The position numbers were made by a program, and so were the translations under genes. The notes beneath the pieces are model-generated. The model made no database searches. It saw nothing but the letters and a program-made list of their open reading frames with translations, and was not told where the DNA came from. 64,000 bases of DNA from Marivita sp041725935 (GTDB lineage Bacteria; Pseudomonadota; Alphaproteobacteria; Rhodobacterales; Rhodobacteraceae): NCBI GenBank assembly GCA_041725935.1, contig JBGRQD010000002.1, forward strand, positions 186,001 to 250,000, read 5' to 3'. This document shows, piece by piece, positions 24,985 to 33,303 of the stretch; positions within the stretch are counted from its first letter, which is position 1; every line of letters begins with the position of its first letter.

Positions 24985-26931
24985 ATGAGCCAGATTTCCC
25001 TGACCTTCCCCGATGGCACTGTGCGCGAGTTCGACAAGGGTGTGACCCCTGCCGACGTGGCCGAGAGCATTTCCAAATCCCTGTCCAAAAAGGCGATTTC
25101 CGCCACCGTGGACACCGCGCACTGGGACCTGCAATGGCCGATCGAGGCCGACAGCCGCATCGCCATCAACACGATGCAGGACGACGCGCCTGCGCTTGAA
25201 CTGATCCGGCACGACCTTGCGCATATCATGGCCCGCGCCGTGCAGGAGATCTGGCCCGACGTTAAAGTGACCATCGGCCCGGTGCGCGACAATGGCTGGT
25301 TCTACGATTTCGACCGCAAGGAGCCGTTCACACCCGAAGACCTTGGCGCGATCGAAAAGCGGATGAAGGACATCATCAACGCGCGTGACGCGGTGCGGAC
25401 AGAACTCTGGACGCGCGAGGAGGTGCGCCAGCATTACACTGACACGGGCGAGCCCTATAAGGTCGAAATCCTCGACCGAATTCCCGAGGGCGAAGACATC
25501 CGCATGTACTGGCATGGCGACTGGATGGATCTCTGCCGGGGTCCCCACTTGCAGCACACCGGTCAGGTGCCCGCCGATGCGTTCAAGCTGATGAACGTCT
25601 CCGCCGCCTATTTCCTCGGCGACAACACCCGCCCGATGCTGCAACGCATCTACGGCGTGGCGTTCAGGAACCGCGATGACCTGAAATCCTACCTCACCTT
25701 CCTCGAAGAAGCGGAAAAGCGCGACCACCGCCGTCTGGGCCGCGAGATGAGCCTGTTTCACATGCAGGAAGAAGCGCCCGGCCAGATCTTTTGGCACCCG
25801 AACGGCTGGACCATCTACACCCAGTTGCAGGATTACATGCGTCGCAAGCAGCAGCGCGGCGGCTATGTCGAGGTAAACACCCCGCAGGTGGTCGACCGCA
25901 AGCTGTGGGAAGCCTCGGGTCACTGGGAAAAGTACCAGGACCACATGTTCATCGTCGAAGTCGACGAAGAGCATGCCCGCGAAAAGGCCGTCAACGCGCT
26001 CAAGCCGATGAACTGTCCCTGCCACGTCCAGATTTTTAACCAGGGGTTAAAGTCTTACCGTGATCTTCCCTTGCGTATGGCCGAATTCGGCTCGTGCGCT
26101 AGATACGAGCCTTCCGGTGCGCTGCACGGTATCATGCGTGTCCGCGGGTTTACCCAGGACGACGCTCATATCTTCTGTAGAGAGGACCAGATCCAAGATG
26201 AAACGAAACGCTTTATCGACTTCCTGTCAGACATCTACCGCGACCTCGGGTTTGAGCAGTTCAAGATCAAGTTCTCCGACCGTCCGGACACCCGCGCCGG
26301 ATCGGACGAAGTCTGGGACAAGTCCGAAAGCGCCCTCAAGGCGGCCACGGCTGCCGCGGGTAGCGAGTTCGAGCTGAACCCCGGCGAAGGCGCGTTTTAC
26401 GGACCCAAGCTGGAATTCGTTCTGACAGATGCGATTGGTCGGGACTGGCAATGCGGCACCTTGCAGGTGGATTTCGTGCTGCCCGAACGGCTGGATGCCA
26501 CTTATATTGGGCAGGACGGCGCAAGGCACCGCCCTGTCATGCTGCACCGCGCCTGTCTCGGCTCGTTCGAACGGTTCATCGGCATCCTGATCGAGGAACA
26601 TGCCGGCAAGCTGCCGTTCTGGCTGGCCCCGCGTCAGGTGGTCGTCGCCTCCATCGTGTCCGAGGCGGATGACTACGTGCACGAGGTCGTGGCAGAATTG
26701 ACCAAAGCCGGTGTGCGGGCCGAGGCGGATATCCGCAACGAGAAGATCAACTACAAGGTCCGCGAGCACAGCGTCGGCAAGGTTCCGGTGATTCTGGCCA
26801 TCGGCCACCGCGAGGTCGAAGAGCGCACGGTGACCGTTCGGAGGCTCGGTGAGAAACAAACGGCTGTAACATCTCTGGCCGAAATCGTGAGCAGCCTTGG
26901 AACGGAGGCGACTCCTCCCGATCTTCTGTAA
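24985..26931 (+). CDS. thrS: Threonine--tRNA ligase
   Basis: A 648-residue class II synthetase that charges tRNA-Thr. Domains in order: a TGS domain (1-60), an editing domain with the HDLAHIMARA zinc-like motif (about 73-82), a catalytic domain with CPCH and later zinc ligands, motif 2 (RYEPSGALHGIMRVRGFTQD), motif 3 (CLGSFERFIG), and an anticodon-binding domain from about 540. A GAGGAG site precedes the ATG. A strong terminator follows the stop, so it is monocistronic. Essential gene, complete. Confidence 0.97.
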   Translation: MSQISLTFPDGTVREFDKGVTPADVAESISKSLSKKAISATVDTAHWDLQWPIEADSRIAINTMQDDAPALELIRHDLAHIMARAVQEIWPDVKVTIGPVRDNGWFYDFDRKEPFTPEDLGAIEKRMKDIINARDAVRTELWTREEVRQHYTDTGEPYKVEILDRIPEGEDIRMYWHGDWMDLCRGPHLQHTGQVPADAFKLMNVSAAYFLGDNTRPMLQRIYGVAFRNRDDLKSYLTFLEEAEKRDHRRLGREMSLFHMQEEAPGQIFWHPNGWTIYTQLQDYMRRKQQRGGYVEVNTPQVVDRKLWEASGHWEKYQDHMFIVEVDEEHAREKAVNALKPMNCPCHVQIFNQGLKSYRDLPLRMAEFGSCARYEPSGALHGIMRVRGFTQDDAHIFCREDQIQDETKRFIDFLSDIYRDLGFEQFKIKFSDRPDTRAGSDEVWDKSESALKAATAAAGSEFELNPGEGAFYGPKLEFVLTDAIGRDWQCGTLQVDFVLPERLDATYIGQDGARHRPVMLHRACLGSFERFIGILIEEHAGKLPFWLAPRQVVVASIVSEADDYVHEVVAELTKAGVRAEADIRNEKINYKVREHSVGKVPVILAIGHREVEERTVTVRRLGEKQTAVTSLAEIVSSLGTEATPPDLL

Positions 26932-26954
26932 CATTTGAACGCAGCAATCCTTCA

Positions 26955-26990
26955 AAAAGGCCCCGTTATCATGCGGGGCCTTTCTTATTT
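26955..26990 (+). terminator. Rho-independent terminator of thrS
   Basis: The stem AAAGGCCCCG pairs with CGGGGCCTTT around an eight-base loop and continues into TTCTTATTT. It lies about 25 bp after the thrS stop. Confidence 0.88.
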
Positions 26991-27163
26991 CCCCGATTCA
27001 CAGCAACAATTCGCCTTCCGGACGTTCACCTAGCGTCACGCACGCGTGAAGCACACCGCCGTGAATAGCGCGGCAGCCTGCCGCAGGGCATGTTTGGTTC
27101 ATCGGCGTCGCTGACGTTACGTCGACCCAGTTCAACTCGTAAGGTAACCAGAAGGACCATCTC

Positions 27164-27454
27164 ATGTCGAAGACACTCAAGACCGCCGCAATCGTTGGTG
27201 CAGTTGCTGCCAGCTTCGCCGCCTACTCCACCACAGCAACAGCCCAAGCCAAGGAAAAGTGCTTTGGTATTGCGCTCGCCGGTGAAAACGACTGCGCCGC
27301 TGGCCCGGGCACAACCTGCGCCGGTTCCTCGACCGTCGATTACCAGGGCAACGCCTGGACCCTCGTTGACGCGGGCACATGTGTGACAATGGAAAAAGAC
27401 GGCAACCGTATGGGGTCGCTCGAGGCGCTCGACCGCGACCTGCCGCAGGGCTGA
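27164..27454 (+). CDS. bufA: Bufferin precursor (DUF2282, BufA1-type)
   Basis: A 96-residue precursor. The signal peptide (SKTLKTAAIVGAVAASFAAY, cleavage near ATAQA) directs it to the periplasm. The mature part has four cysteines at positions 33, 44, 52 and 73 in the frame EKCFGIALAGENDC and TTCAGSSTVDYQGNAW, the DUF2282 pattern. In bufferins the Cys residues are partly converted to 5-thiooxazoles by the MNIO enzyme, and the product chelates copper. The first of four co-directional genes. An AAGGA site precedes the ATG. Assignment by family and operon context is strong. Confidence 0.92.
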   Translation: MSKTLKTAAIVGAVAASFAAYSTTATAQAKEKCFGIALAGENDCAAGPGTTCAGSSTVDYQGNAWTLVDAGTCVTMEKDGNRMGSLEALDRDLPQG

Positions 27455-27499
27455 TTTTTCTGCCAGGTCGGTATACACTCCGGCCTGACCATCCAAATC

Positions 27500-27525
27500 G
27501 TAGGCCGGGCTTCTGCCCGGCTTAC
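27500..27525. repeat. REP-like palindrome between bufA and bufB
   Basis: GTAGGCCGGGC-TTCT-GCCCGGCTTAC is a near-perfect inverted repeat. It shares its GTAGGCCGGG/GCCCGGC arms with the elements at 30530-30551 and 30595-30619. Its place in the only long gap of the buf operon means the mRNA hairpin could separate expression of the abundant precursor from the enzymes. Confidence 0.75.
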
Positions 27526-27542
27526 CCCCAAAGAGACCTGCC

Positions 27543-28400
27543 ATGCCTGACGCCTCACATGCCTTCCCGCATCTGCCGCACCTGCCCGGTGTCGGCTACA
27601 AAGCGCAGCAATTCACCAATATCATGACCGACCCCGCACCGGTCGGCTGGCTGGAAATCCATGCCGAGAATTACATGGGCGATGGCGGACGGCCCTTGGC
27701 ACAGCTGCGTGTGCTGTCCGAGCGCTTCCCCATGTCCGTCCACGGCGTCGGCCTGTCCATCGGCGGTGAAGGGCGGCTTGATCCCGACCACCTCGCGCGG
27801 CTCAAACACCTGTGTGACTGGCTCAACCCCGCCAGCTTTTCCGAACATCTGGCGTGGTCGACTCACGACAACCATTTCCTGAACGACCTGCTGCCCCTGC
27901 CCTACACGGGCGCGACCCTGACCCGCGTTGCCGATCACATCGACGAGGTACAGAGCCTACTGGGCCGCCGGATGCTGCTGGAGAACCCGTCTTCCTATCT
28001 GGCCTTTGCCGAAAGCACGTATTCTGAAACCGATTTCCTCGCCGAGATCGTGCGTCGCACTGGCTGTGGCCTGCTGATGGACGTCAACAACGTCTTCGTG
28101 TCGGCGACCAATCTCGACTATTCGCCGCAAGGCTATATCGACGCCTATCCGCTTGACGCTGTTGGAGAAATCCACCTTGGCGGTCATGACGAGGACGAGG
28201 ATGACTTTGGTGCACCTTTGCTGATCGACAGCCATGGGCGCGAGGTGGTGGATCCGGTCTGGGCGCTGCTCGATTACGCGCTGGCCAAATCCGGATCGAA
28301 ACCCGTGCTCGTGGAATGGGACACAGATGTACCCGACTGGCCGGTGCTCGCCGACGAGGCGCAGCGCGCGGCGCAGGCGCTTTCACGGGTGCTGGTGTGA
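27543..28400 (+). CDS. bufB: MNIO family maturase (DUF692, BufB-type)
   Basis: A 285-residue TIM-barrel enzyme of the multinuclear non-heme iron-dependent oxidase family. Candidate iron ligands appear in order: His in SVHGVGLSIG, His in EHLAW, Glu in LENPSSY, Asp-Asn in MDVNNVFVSA, two His in EIHLGGHDED, and Glu-Asp in VEWDTDVP. It oxidises cysteines of the BufA precursor to thiooxazole-type groups in the cytoplasm. Its stop codon overlaps the bufC start by 4 bp. Confidence 0.94.
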   Translation: MPDASHAFPHLPHLPGVGYKAQQFTNIMTDPAPVGWLEIHAENYMGDGGRPLAQLRVLSERFPMSVHGVGLSIGGEGRLDPDHLARLKHLCDWLNPASFSEHLAWSTHDNHFLNDLLPLPYTGATLTRVADHIDEVQSLLGRRMLLENPSSYLAFAESTYSETDFLAEIVRRTGCGLLMDVNNVFVSATNLDYSPQGYIDAYPLDAVGEIHLGGHDEDEDDFGAPLLIDSHGREVVDPVWALLDYALAKSGSKPVLVEWDTDVPDWPVLADEAQRAAQALSRVLV

Positions 28401-29131
28401 CCGGGCAGACCGCGTTTCGCGCCGGGCTGCTGAACCCGGCGCACCCGGTGCCCGAAGGGCTGACCGATGGTCACGCCCAGCCCGCCGGTCGCCGCTACGG
28501 CGTCTATCGCAACAATGTCACCGTGTCCCTGCGCGACGCGCTGGCCGCCGGGTTTCCGTCGCTGGTCAGCCTGATCGGCCGCGAGAATTTCGACCATGTC
28601 GCCCGCGCCCATCTGCGCCAGTCTCCGCCCACATCGCCGCTGATGATGCATTACGGTGCTGGTCTGCCGGATTTCGTGGCAACGCTGGAGCAGCTTGAAC
28701 ACCTGCCTTATCTCGCCGATGTCGCACGGATCGACGTGGCGATGCGGCAAAGCTACCACGCCGCCGACAGTTCGGGCATCGACCCCACGCTGTTGCAGGC
28801 GCTTGACGAGGAGAGCCTGCTGGCCGCGCGCTTTGGCTTTGCGCCGTCTATGTTCCTGCTGCGATCGCAATATTCCATCGGGTCGATCTGGCAGTACAGC
28901 CTGCGCGGCGGGGATAAACCCTCGGGCCAGCCGGAAGACGTGGTGATCCTGCGCGCCGAATATGATCCCGAGCCCTTTGTCCTTGGCCCCGGTGCGGGGG
29001 ACGTGCTGCATGCGTTGCAGGGCGGCACCCCCTTTGGTGACGCCATCGAGTTGGGCGGTGAGGATTTCGACCTTGGCGTGCTTCTGAGCCTGCTGCTGTC
29101 ACACCACGCCATCACCGCCGTTAACCATTGA
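28397..29131 (+). CDS. bufC: DUF2063 partner protein (BufC-type)
   Basis: 244 residues from a GTG that overlaps the bufB stop. The N-terminal domain has the DUF2063 hallmark YGVYRNNVTVSLRDALAAGFPSL region (start about residue 34), continuing to RAHLRQSPP. The C-terminal domain resembles the winged-helix/RRE-like part that delivers the precursor to the MNIO enzyme. It is the obligatory partner of BufB in characterised bufferin clusters. Confidence 0.9.
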   Translation: MTGQTAFRAGLLNPAHPVPEGLTDGHAQPAGRRYGVYRNNVTVSLRDALAAGFPSLVSLIGRENFDHVARAHLRQSPPTSPLMMHYGAGLPDFVATLEQLEHLPYLADVARIDVAMRQSYHAADSSGIDPTLLQALDEESLLAARFGFAPSMFLLRSQYSIGSIWQYSLRGGDKPSGQPEDVVILRAEYDPEPFVLGPGAGDVLHALQGGTPFGDAIELGGEDFDLGVLLSLLLSHHAITAVNH

Positions 29132-29157
29132 TTTCCTCAATCCGAAAGACCGCTGCC

Positions 29158-29730
29158 ATGGACCGCCTTGCCCACCTGCACAACTCGATCTTCAACGCCA
29201 TCGAACGCAACCTTGACGGTCTGGTTCCGCTGCTGGCGCGGTTTGTCTTTGCCGCGACGCTGCTGATGTATTTCTGGGCCTCGGGCCTGACCAAGCTGGG
29301 CGACGGGATCATGGGCATCTTCGCGCCTTCGACCGGCGCCTATGCGCAGATCTTCCCCAAGCAAATGGAAGCCGTGCTTTATGACGTGTCGCAGCTTGGC
29401 GTGTTTCACTGGGCGGTTGCTTTGGCGGGGACATGGGCCGAATTCATCCTGCCGCTGCTGATCGTGATCGGGCTTTTCACCCGGCTGGCGGCTTTGGGCA
29501 TGATCGGGTTTGTCGTCGTGCAATCCCTGACCGATCTCTATGGCCATGGCGGCATTGCCCATGCTGAAACGCTGGGCGCATGGTTCGACCGGATACCGGA
29601 CAGTACGATCCTCGACCAGCGCGCGTTCTGGGTGCTGATCCTTGTCACCTTGGTGATCAAGGGCGCAGGCGCGCTGTCGCTGGACCGCATCCTGTCGCGT
29701 CAGATCCTCGGGGCACCTGCAACCGTCTGA
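29158..29730 (+). CDS. bufD: DoxX family membrane protein (BufD-type)
   Basis: A 190-residue inner-membrane protein with four helices (about 20-40, 82-105, 112-130, 160-180) and the DoxX-type segment LLARFVFAATLLMYFWASGLTKL. The start is ATG 29158; TTG 29128, overlapping the bufC stop, is an in-frame alternative. DoxX proteins are regular fourth members of bufferin operons, with a proposed role in redox or export steps. A gene for a folate-binding YgfZ-like protein follows in the same direction. Confidence 0.88.
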   Translation: MDRLAHLHNSIFNAIERNLDGLVPLLARFVFAATLLMYFWASGLTKLGDGIMGIFAPSTGAYAQIFPKQMEAVLYDVSQLGVFHWAVALAGTWAEFILPLLIVIGLFTRLAALGMIGFVVVQSLTDLYGHGGIAHAETLGAWFDRIPDSTILDQRAFWVLILVTLVIKGAGALSLDRILSRQILGAPATV

Positions 29731-29788
29731 CCCCTTGCACCCTGTCGCAGGGCCGTTATCTCTGACGGGAACACAGTCAGGGGGCGAC

Positions 29789-30529
29789 ATGTCGGATCGA
29801 ACAGTATTTGGGATCAGCGGCACTGATGCGCGGGACTTCCTGCAGGGGCTTGTGACCAATGACGTGGCCAAGCTGGAGCATGGGCTTGTCTATGCCGCGA
29901 TGCTGACGCCGCAGGGCAAGTACCGCGCGGATTTCTTTCTGGTGCCGAGGGGCGACGAGATCCTGCTCGATGTGGACAGCGCTCTTGCCCCCGGTCTGAA
30001 ACAGGCGCTGACGATGTACAAGCTGCGCTCGAAGGTCGACATCACCGAGACCGACATTGTCGTGACGCGCGGACTGGGTGACGCGCCCGAGGGTGCCTTT
30101 GCCGATCCGCGCGACCCGGCACTGGGCTGGCGTGGGTATGACGGGCAGCCGGGAGATGACAGCGTCGACTGGGACGCGGTGCGCGTTGCTGCGGTTGTCC
30201 CGCAAGGCGGGGTCGAGTTGACGCCCGACAGTTTCATTCTTGAGATGGGGTTCGAGCGCCTGAACGGCGTCGATTTCCGCAAGGGCTGTTATGTCGGGCA
30301 GGAAGTCACCGCGCGGATGAAGCACAAGACCGAGCTGCGCAAAGGACTGGCCAAGGTGGCCGTCGAGGGCAGCGCGCCGGTGGGCACGGACATCACGGTG
30401 GGTGACAAACCCTCGGGCACGCTCTTCACGCAGGCGGGTGGCGCAGGGCTGGCCTATCTGCGTTTTGACCGTGCGGATAAGGACATGCGCGCAGGTGATG
30501 CGACGGTGCGGCTGGTCGAAAAGGGCTGA
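29789..30529 (+). CDS. ygfZ: Folate-binding YgfZ/GcvT-domain protein
   Basis: A 246-residue protein with the diagnostic KGCYVGQEVTARM motif (near residue 169) holding the functional Cys. The GcvT-like domain begins ISGTDARDFLQGLVTND. YgfZ-type proteins use tetrahydrofolate to support repair or synthesis of Fe-S clusters, including in MiaB-type enzymes. Length is shorter than E. coli YgfZ (326), as usual in alphaproteobacteria. Ribosome binding site GGGGG precedes the ATG. It is followed by two REP-like palindromes. Confidence 0.92.
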   Translation: MSDRTVFGISGTDARDFLQGLVTNDVAKLEHGLVYAAMLTPQGKYRADFFLVPRGDEILLDVDSALAPGLKQALTMYKLRSKVDITETDIVVTRGLGDAPEGAFADPRDPALGWRGYDGQPGDDSVDWDAVRVAAVVPQGGVELTPDSFILEMGFERLNGVDFRKGCYVGQEVTARMKHKTELRKGLAKVAVEGSAPVGTDITVGDKPSGTLFTQAGGAGLAYLRFDRADKDMRAGDATVRLVEKG

Positions 30530-30551
30530 GCCGGGCTCAAGCCCGGCCTAC
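30530..30551. repeat. REP-like palindrome after ygfZ, first
   Basis: GCCGGGC-TCAA-GCCCGGCCTAC directly follows the ygfZ stop codon. It is the same arm sequence as the element at 27500, in the opposite orientation. It may also act as a weak terminator or mRNA-stabilising hairpin. Confidence 0.7.
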
Positions 30552-30594
30552 GCGTTTGGGCCGGTCGGGAGACTGCCCGCCGGTTGGATTTTGT

Positions 30595-30619
30595 GTAGGC
30601 CGGGGCGTCAGCCCGGCAC
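30595..30619. repeat. REP-like palindrome after ygfZ, second
   Basis: GTAGGCCGGGGC-GTCA-GCCCGGCAC is oriented oppositely to the element 43 bp upstream, so the two form an inverted pair as REP elements commonly do. Confidence 0.7.
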
Positions 30620-30903
30620 TCTGCGTCTGTTCACTGAAGAAGAAGCGGCGCCGCCCTTTTGGGCCTGACGGTTCTCTCTTCTGCCGGGGTGTCCCCCGTG
30701 ACCTGTCTGAAACCGGTTTCTCGCGGTCGGGCCGTGTCAGAGCCCACGAGAGATCGTCAGTTCAAATGTCGCGGCATGGGAGTGACCCTTCCCGCTCGGT
30801 GCGCACCGTGGTCGGGGGTATGACCCTTGCAGGGTTAATGACGGGGAAACGGAGCGTTCGCAGACAAGCGCATCTGCACGCGCTTGTCGCTGATTGCGCC
30901 GGT
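30620..30903. other. Intergenic region between ygfZ and efp
   Basis: No gene was found in the 374-bp gap that starts at 30530. Besides the two REP-like elements, a 9-bp-stem hairpin (GACAAGCGC to GCGCTTGTC, 30863-30888) lies just after the efp stop on the minus strand. It could terminate efp, though it lacks a T run. Confidence 0.5.
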
Positions 30904-31467
30904 TCAGGCGCGCTCCGAATATTCCATCGTTTCGGTGTTCACGATGATCATCTCGTCCTGACCGACGAAGGGCGGCACCATGACCTTGACCCCATTGTCG
31001 AGGATCGCGGGCTTGAAGCTGTTGGCGGCTGTCTGGCCTTTGACCACCGGTTCGGTCTCGGTGATCTTGCAGGTCACCTTCTGCGGCAGCGTCGCGTTCA
31101 GCGCTTCGGCTTCGTGGAATTCCACAAGAATGGTCATGCCGTCCTGCAGGAACGGGCGGCGTTCGCCAAGGATGTCGGCTTCGAGTTCGACCTGGTCGTA
31201 GGTCTCGGTGTCCATGAACACGAGCATGCCGTCGGTTTCATAAAGAAACTGCATGTCCTTCTGTTCCAGACGCACGCGTTCGACCTTGTCGGCCGAGCGG
31301 AACCGCTCGTTGAGCTTGGACCCGTTGCGCAGATTCTTCATTTCCACCTGTGCAAAGGCACCGCCCTTGCCGGGTTTCACATGGTCCACTTTTACGGCGG
31401 CCCAGAGACCACCGTTATGTTCCAGCACGTTACCGGGGCGGATTTCGTTACCGTTGATTTTGGGCAT
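30904..31467 (-). CDS. efp: Elongation factor P
   Basis: A 187-residue three-domain (KOW, OB, C-terminal) factor that relieves ribosome stalling at polyproline stretches. The loop KPGKGGAFAQ (about 32-41) carries the modifiable lysine in the PGKGGA context. The end, VNTETMEYSERA, is typical. Monocistronic; its promoter region is shared with the divergent DUF6280-like gene. Confidence 0.96.
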   Translation of the reverse strand: MPKINGNEIRPGNVLEHNGGLWAAVKVDHVKPGKGGAFAQVEMKNLRNGSKLNERFRSADKVERVRLEQKDMQFLYETDGMLVFMDTETYDQVELEADILGERRPFLQDGMTILVEFHEAEALNATLPQKVTCKITETEPVVKGQTAANSFKPAILDNGVKVMVPPFVGQDEMIIVNTETMEYSERA

Positions 31468-31578
31468 GGCTAAACTTTGTCAAAAGGTTGATCCAACTTT
31501 GCCAGACCCTATATCTGGGTGATGGTACACTGTCCAGACAACCAGATCTCGTTTCGCATACGCGGCAAGCCATGCAGT

Positions 31579-31601
31579 TTTTGCATAAAAGGTATGCAAA
31601 A
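31579..31601. promoter_or_regulatory. Perfect inverted repeat in the efp/DUF6280-like divergent promoter
   Basis: TTTTGCATA, five bases, then TATGCAAAA: a perfect 9-bp dyad, about 110 bp from efp and 80 bp from the DUF6280-like gene. It resembles the LacI operator half TTTGCATA but has a different overall length (arms separated by 5, larger half sites), so it is more likely a site for another dimeric regulator. Confidence 0.45.
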
Positions 31602-31682
31602 CTAGGGTATCCGAATCGTCTGGAATGCGCCATAAGCAACTCCACGCCGGAAAACACAAGAGCAATAATCACAGGACGGATC

Positions 31683-32003
31683 ATGAAAGATTTCGTTGAC
31701 GGTACCGCCTTCAATGCAGAACAAGGCAATCGCGCGCGCAAACTGTTTGCTGCCGTGGTGCTTGCTGCGTTGGATGACGCGATCGCAGATGACAAGAAAT
31801 ACGGAAATGGCCCCGAGCAGATCGCGCGTTGGGCGCGGTCGCGCGACGGCCGCGAAGTGCTGAGCTGCGCCGGGATCGACCCGAACGAGCGCGTGGTCTC
31901 TGGACTGATGGACTTTGTGGGAAAAGGTGTCCGCACCTCGGTCGCGCTGTCGCGCGAAGAGAGCGAACGCCGGAATGCTGCACAGCAGGCCGAAGCCGCT
32001 TAA
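31683..32003 (+). CDS. DUF6280-like small protein
   Basis: A 106-residue protein, start ATG 31683 after AGGACGG. A longer frame from 31488 lacks a ribosome binding site and crosses the inverted repeat. The sequence FNAEQGNRARKLFAAVVLAALDDAIAD and GIDPNERVVSGLMDFVGKG is very regular and I associate it with DUF6280 in Rhodobacterales. No function is known. A strong terminator follows 20 bp later. Confidence 0.78.
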   Translation: MKDFVDGTAFNAEQGNRARKLFAAVVLAALDDAIADDKKYGNGPEQIARWARSRDGREVLSCAGIDPNERVVSGLMDFVGKGVRTSVALSREESERRNAAQQAEAA

Positions 32004-32019
32004 TCCAGTCCGCTATTTT

Positions 32020-32058
32020 CGGAAAGCGCGTCCAATCTGGGCGCGCTTTCCGTTTTTT
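32020..32058 (+). terminator. Rho-independent terminator
   Basis: GGAAAGCGCG pairs with CGCGCTTTCC and is followed by GTTTTTT. It ends the DUF6280-like transcript. Confidence 0.9.
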
Positions 32059-32106
32059 CGACCACACCGATTTGTCCCCGCATGAATGCGGGCTCAGACG
32101 GTGCGG

Positions 32107-33234
32107 TTAATCAAAATCCTGTGAAATCAACATGCGGTGGATCTCGCGGCGCACCAGCTTGCGCACGTTCCGCGTGATTCTTTCACCCAGCGCGCCCTGC
32201 AGTTCCTGCCGGACGATATCGACCACCATCTGGCGCAGGGTCTCTTCGTCGATCTCAAGCGCAGAGGCATCGTCGTCGCGCACCTGCACCGCGCCAGTCG
32301 GGGTGGGTTCATCCTCTTCGGGCGCGCTGTAGGCTTGTGCCTGAGGCCAGGCATCCTGCGCATGCAGCACATTGGTTCCGGTCTCGACAGCCGCTTCCTC
32401 AACGTCCTCATAGGGCGCCTCTGGCCATGTCATCGGCTCTGACACGGAAGAAAGATCATCCGCATCGGGGCGATCCCGCTCTTCCTCGAAATCCTCGTTG
32501 CCACGCGCCACAAGACGGCCCAGAGCGGCGACCTTGTCTTCGAGTGTCTGAGGCGGAGACTGGACCGGCGCGGGGTCTTTGTGATGCTTGGCCTCGGGAT
32601 CAACCCAATCGCTGGCGTCCGATGGATCTGGAGCGGTCTCGGGCGCGTCCTCGTCAGCGCGAGACTTAGGGTCGTCGGACTGTTCTTCGTCGATGTCCTG
32701 CCAGTCGTCGTCCGACAACTCGTCTGTCCAATCGGGCTCGTCGCTCAGCGCGTTTTTGTCGTCCGCCTCCGACAAGCTAAGAGCAGCAGACACTTCCTTC
32801 TCGATCAGCCTGTTCAATTCGCTCCGTGACGTGTCGTCCACAGCCTCGGACTGCATTTCATCCTCAGCCACGTCGTGTTCATGCGCATAATCCGCACGTT
32901 CGGAAGACTCCTCGGCCTTGTCCAGTTCGTCGATATCCGGGAACGCACCCTCGACCTTGCCGAACTCGGCAAGACGGGCATCGCCCGGGATCTCGTCGAT
33001 CGCGCGTTCGCCTTGGGGGATGCCGGGCACAACGGGCTGCGTCAGCAGAACCGGACCAGACGCTCGCTGTGGTTCGGGTGCATCGTCCTTGACCCGCTGG
33101 GCGGCTGTGAGCACCAGCCGACCAGGCTTTTCACGACGGCGCGCCACCGGGGTCGCCCGAACCTCTTCGGCAACAAGCCTGCGTATGGACGACAGGACAT
33201 CCTCGATTTCCACGTTTGTCACGGGATCAGACAT
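32107..33234 (-). CDS. PopZ-like polar organising protein (DUF2497-like)
   Basis: A 375-residue very acidic protein with three parts. An N-terminal short helix (NVEIEDVLSSIRRLVAEE, about 6-23) resembles the PopZ N-terminal interaction helix. A long low-complexity middle (about 50-310) is rich in Asp, Glu, Pro and Ser. C-terminal helices (LRQMVVDIVRQELQGALGE and RKLVRREIHRML) resemble the PopZ oligomerisation region. PopZ condenses at cell poles and tethers ParB-parS. Gene order pcm-tolC-this gene matches the Caulobacter order next to popZ, which supports the call. Confidence 0.72.
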   Translation of the reverse strand: MSDPVTNVEIEDVLSSIRRLVAEEVRATPVARRREKPGRLVLTAAQRVKDDAPEPQRASGPVLLTQPVVPGIPQGERAIDEIPGDARLAEFGKVEGAFPDIDELDKAEESSERADYAHEHDVAEDEMQSEAVDDTSRSELNRLIEKEVSAALSLSEADDKNALSDEPDWTDELSDDDWQDIDEEQSDDPKSRADEDAPETAPDPSDASDWVDPEAKHHKDPAPVQSPPQTLEDKVAALGRLVARGNEDFEEERDRPDADDLSSVSEPMTWPEAPYEDVEEAAVETGTNVLHAQDAWPQAQAYSAPEEDEPTPTGAVQVRDDDASALEIDEETLRQMVVDIVRQELQGALGERITRNVRKLVRREIHRMLISQDFD

Positions 33235-33303
33235 GGTTCACCACTGCTACCTCGACCAAAGAGTAGCTTGGCGCGGCGTTGCACACAACAGATGAGGAAA
33301 AAC

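Noticed and set aside
27140..27163. GTAACC as a SigF-type -35 element of the bufferin operon
   Set aside because: It lies only about 14 bp before the start codon, too close for a -35 box, and no matching -10 follows.
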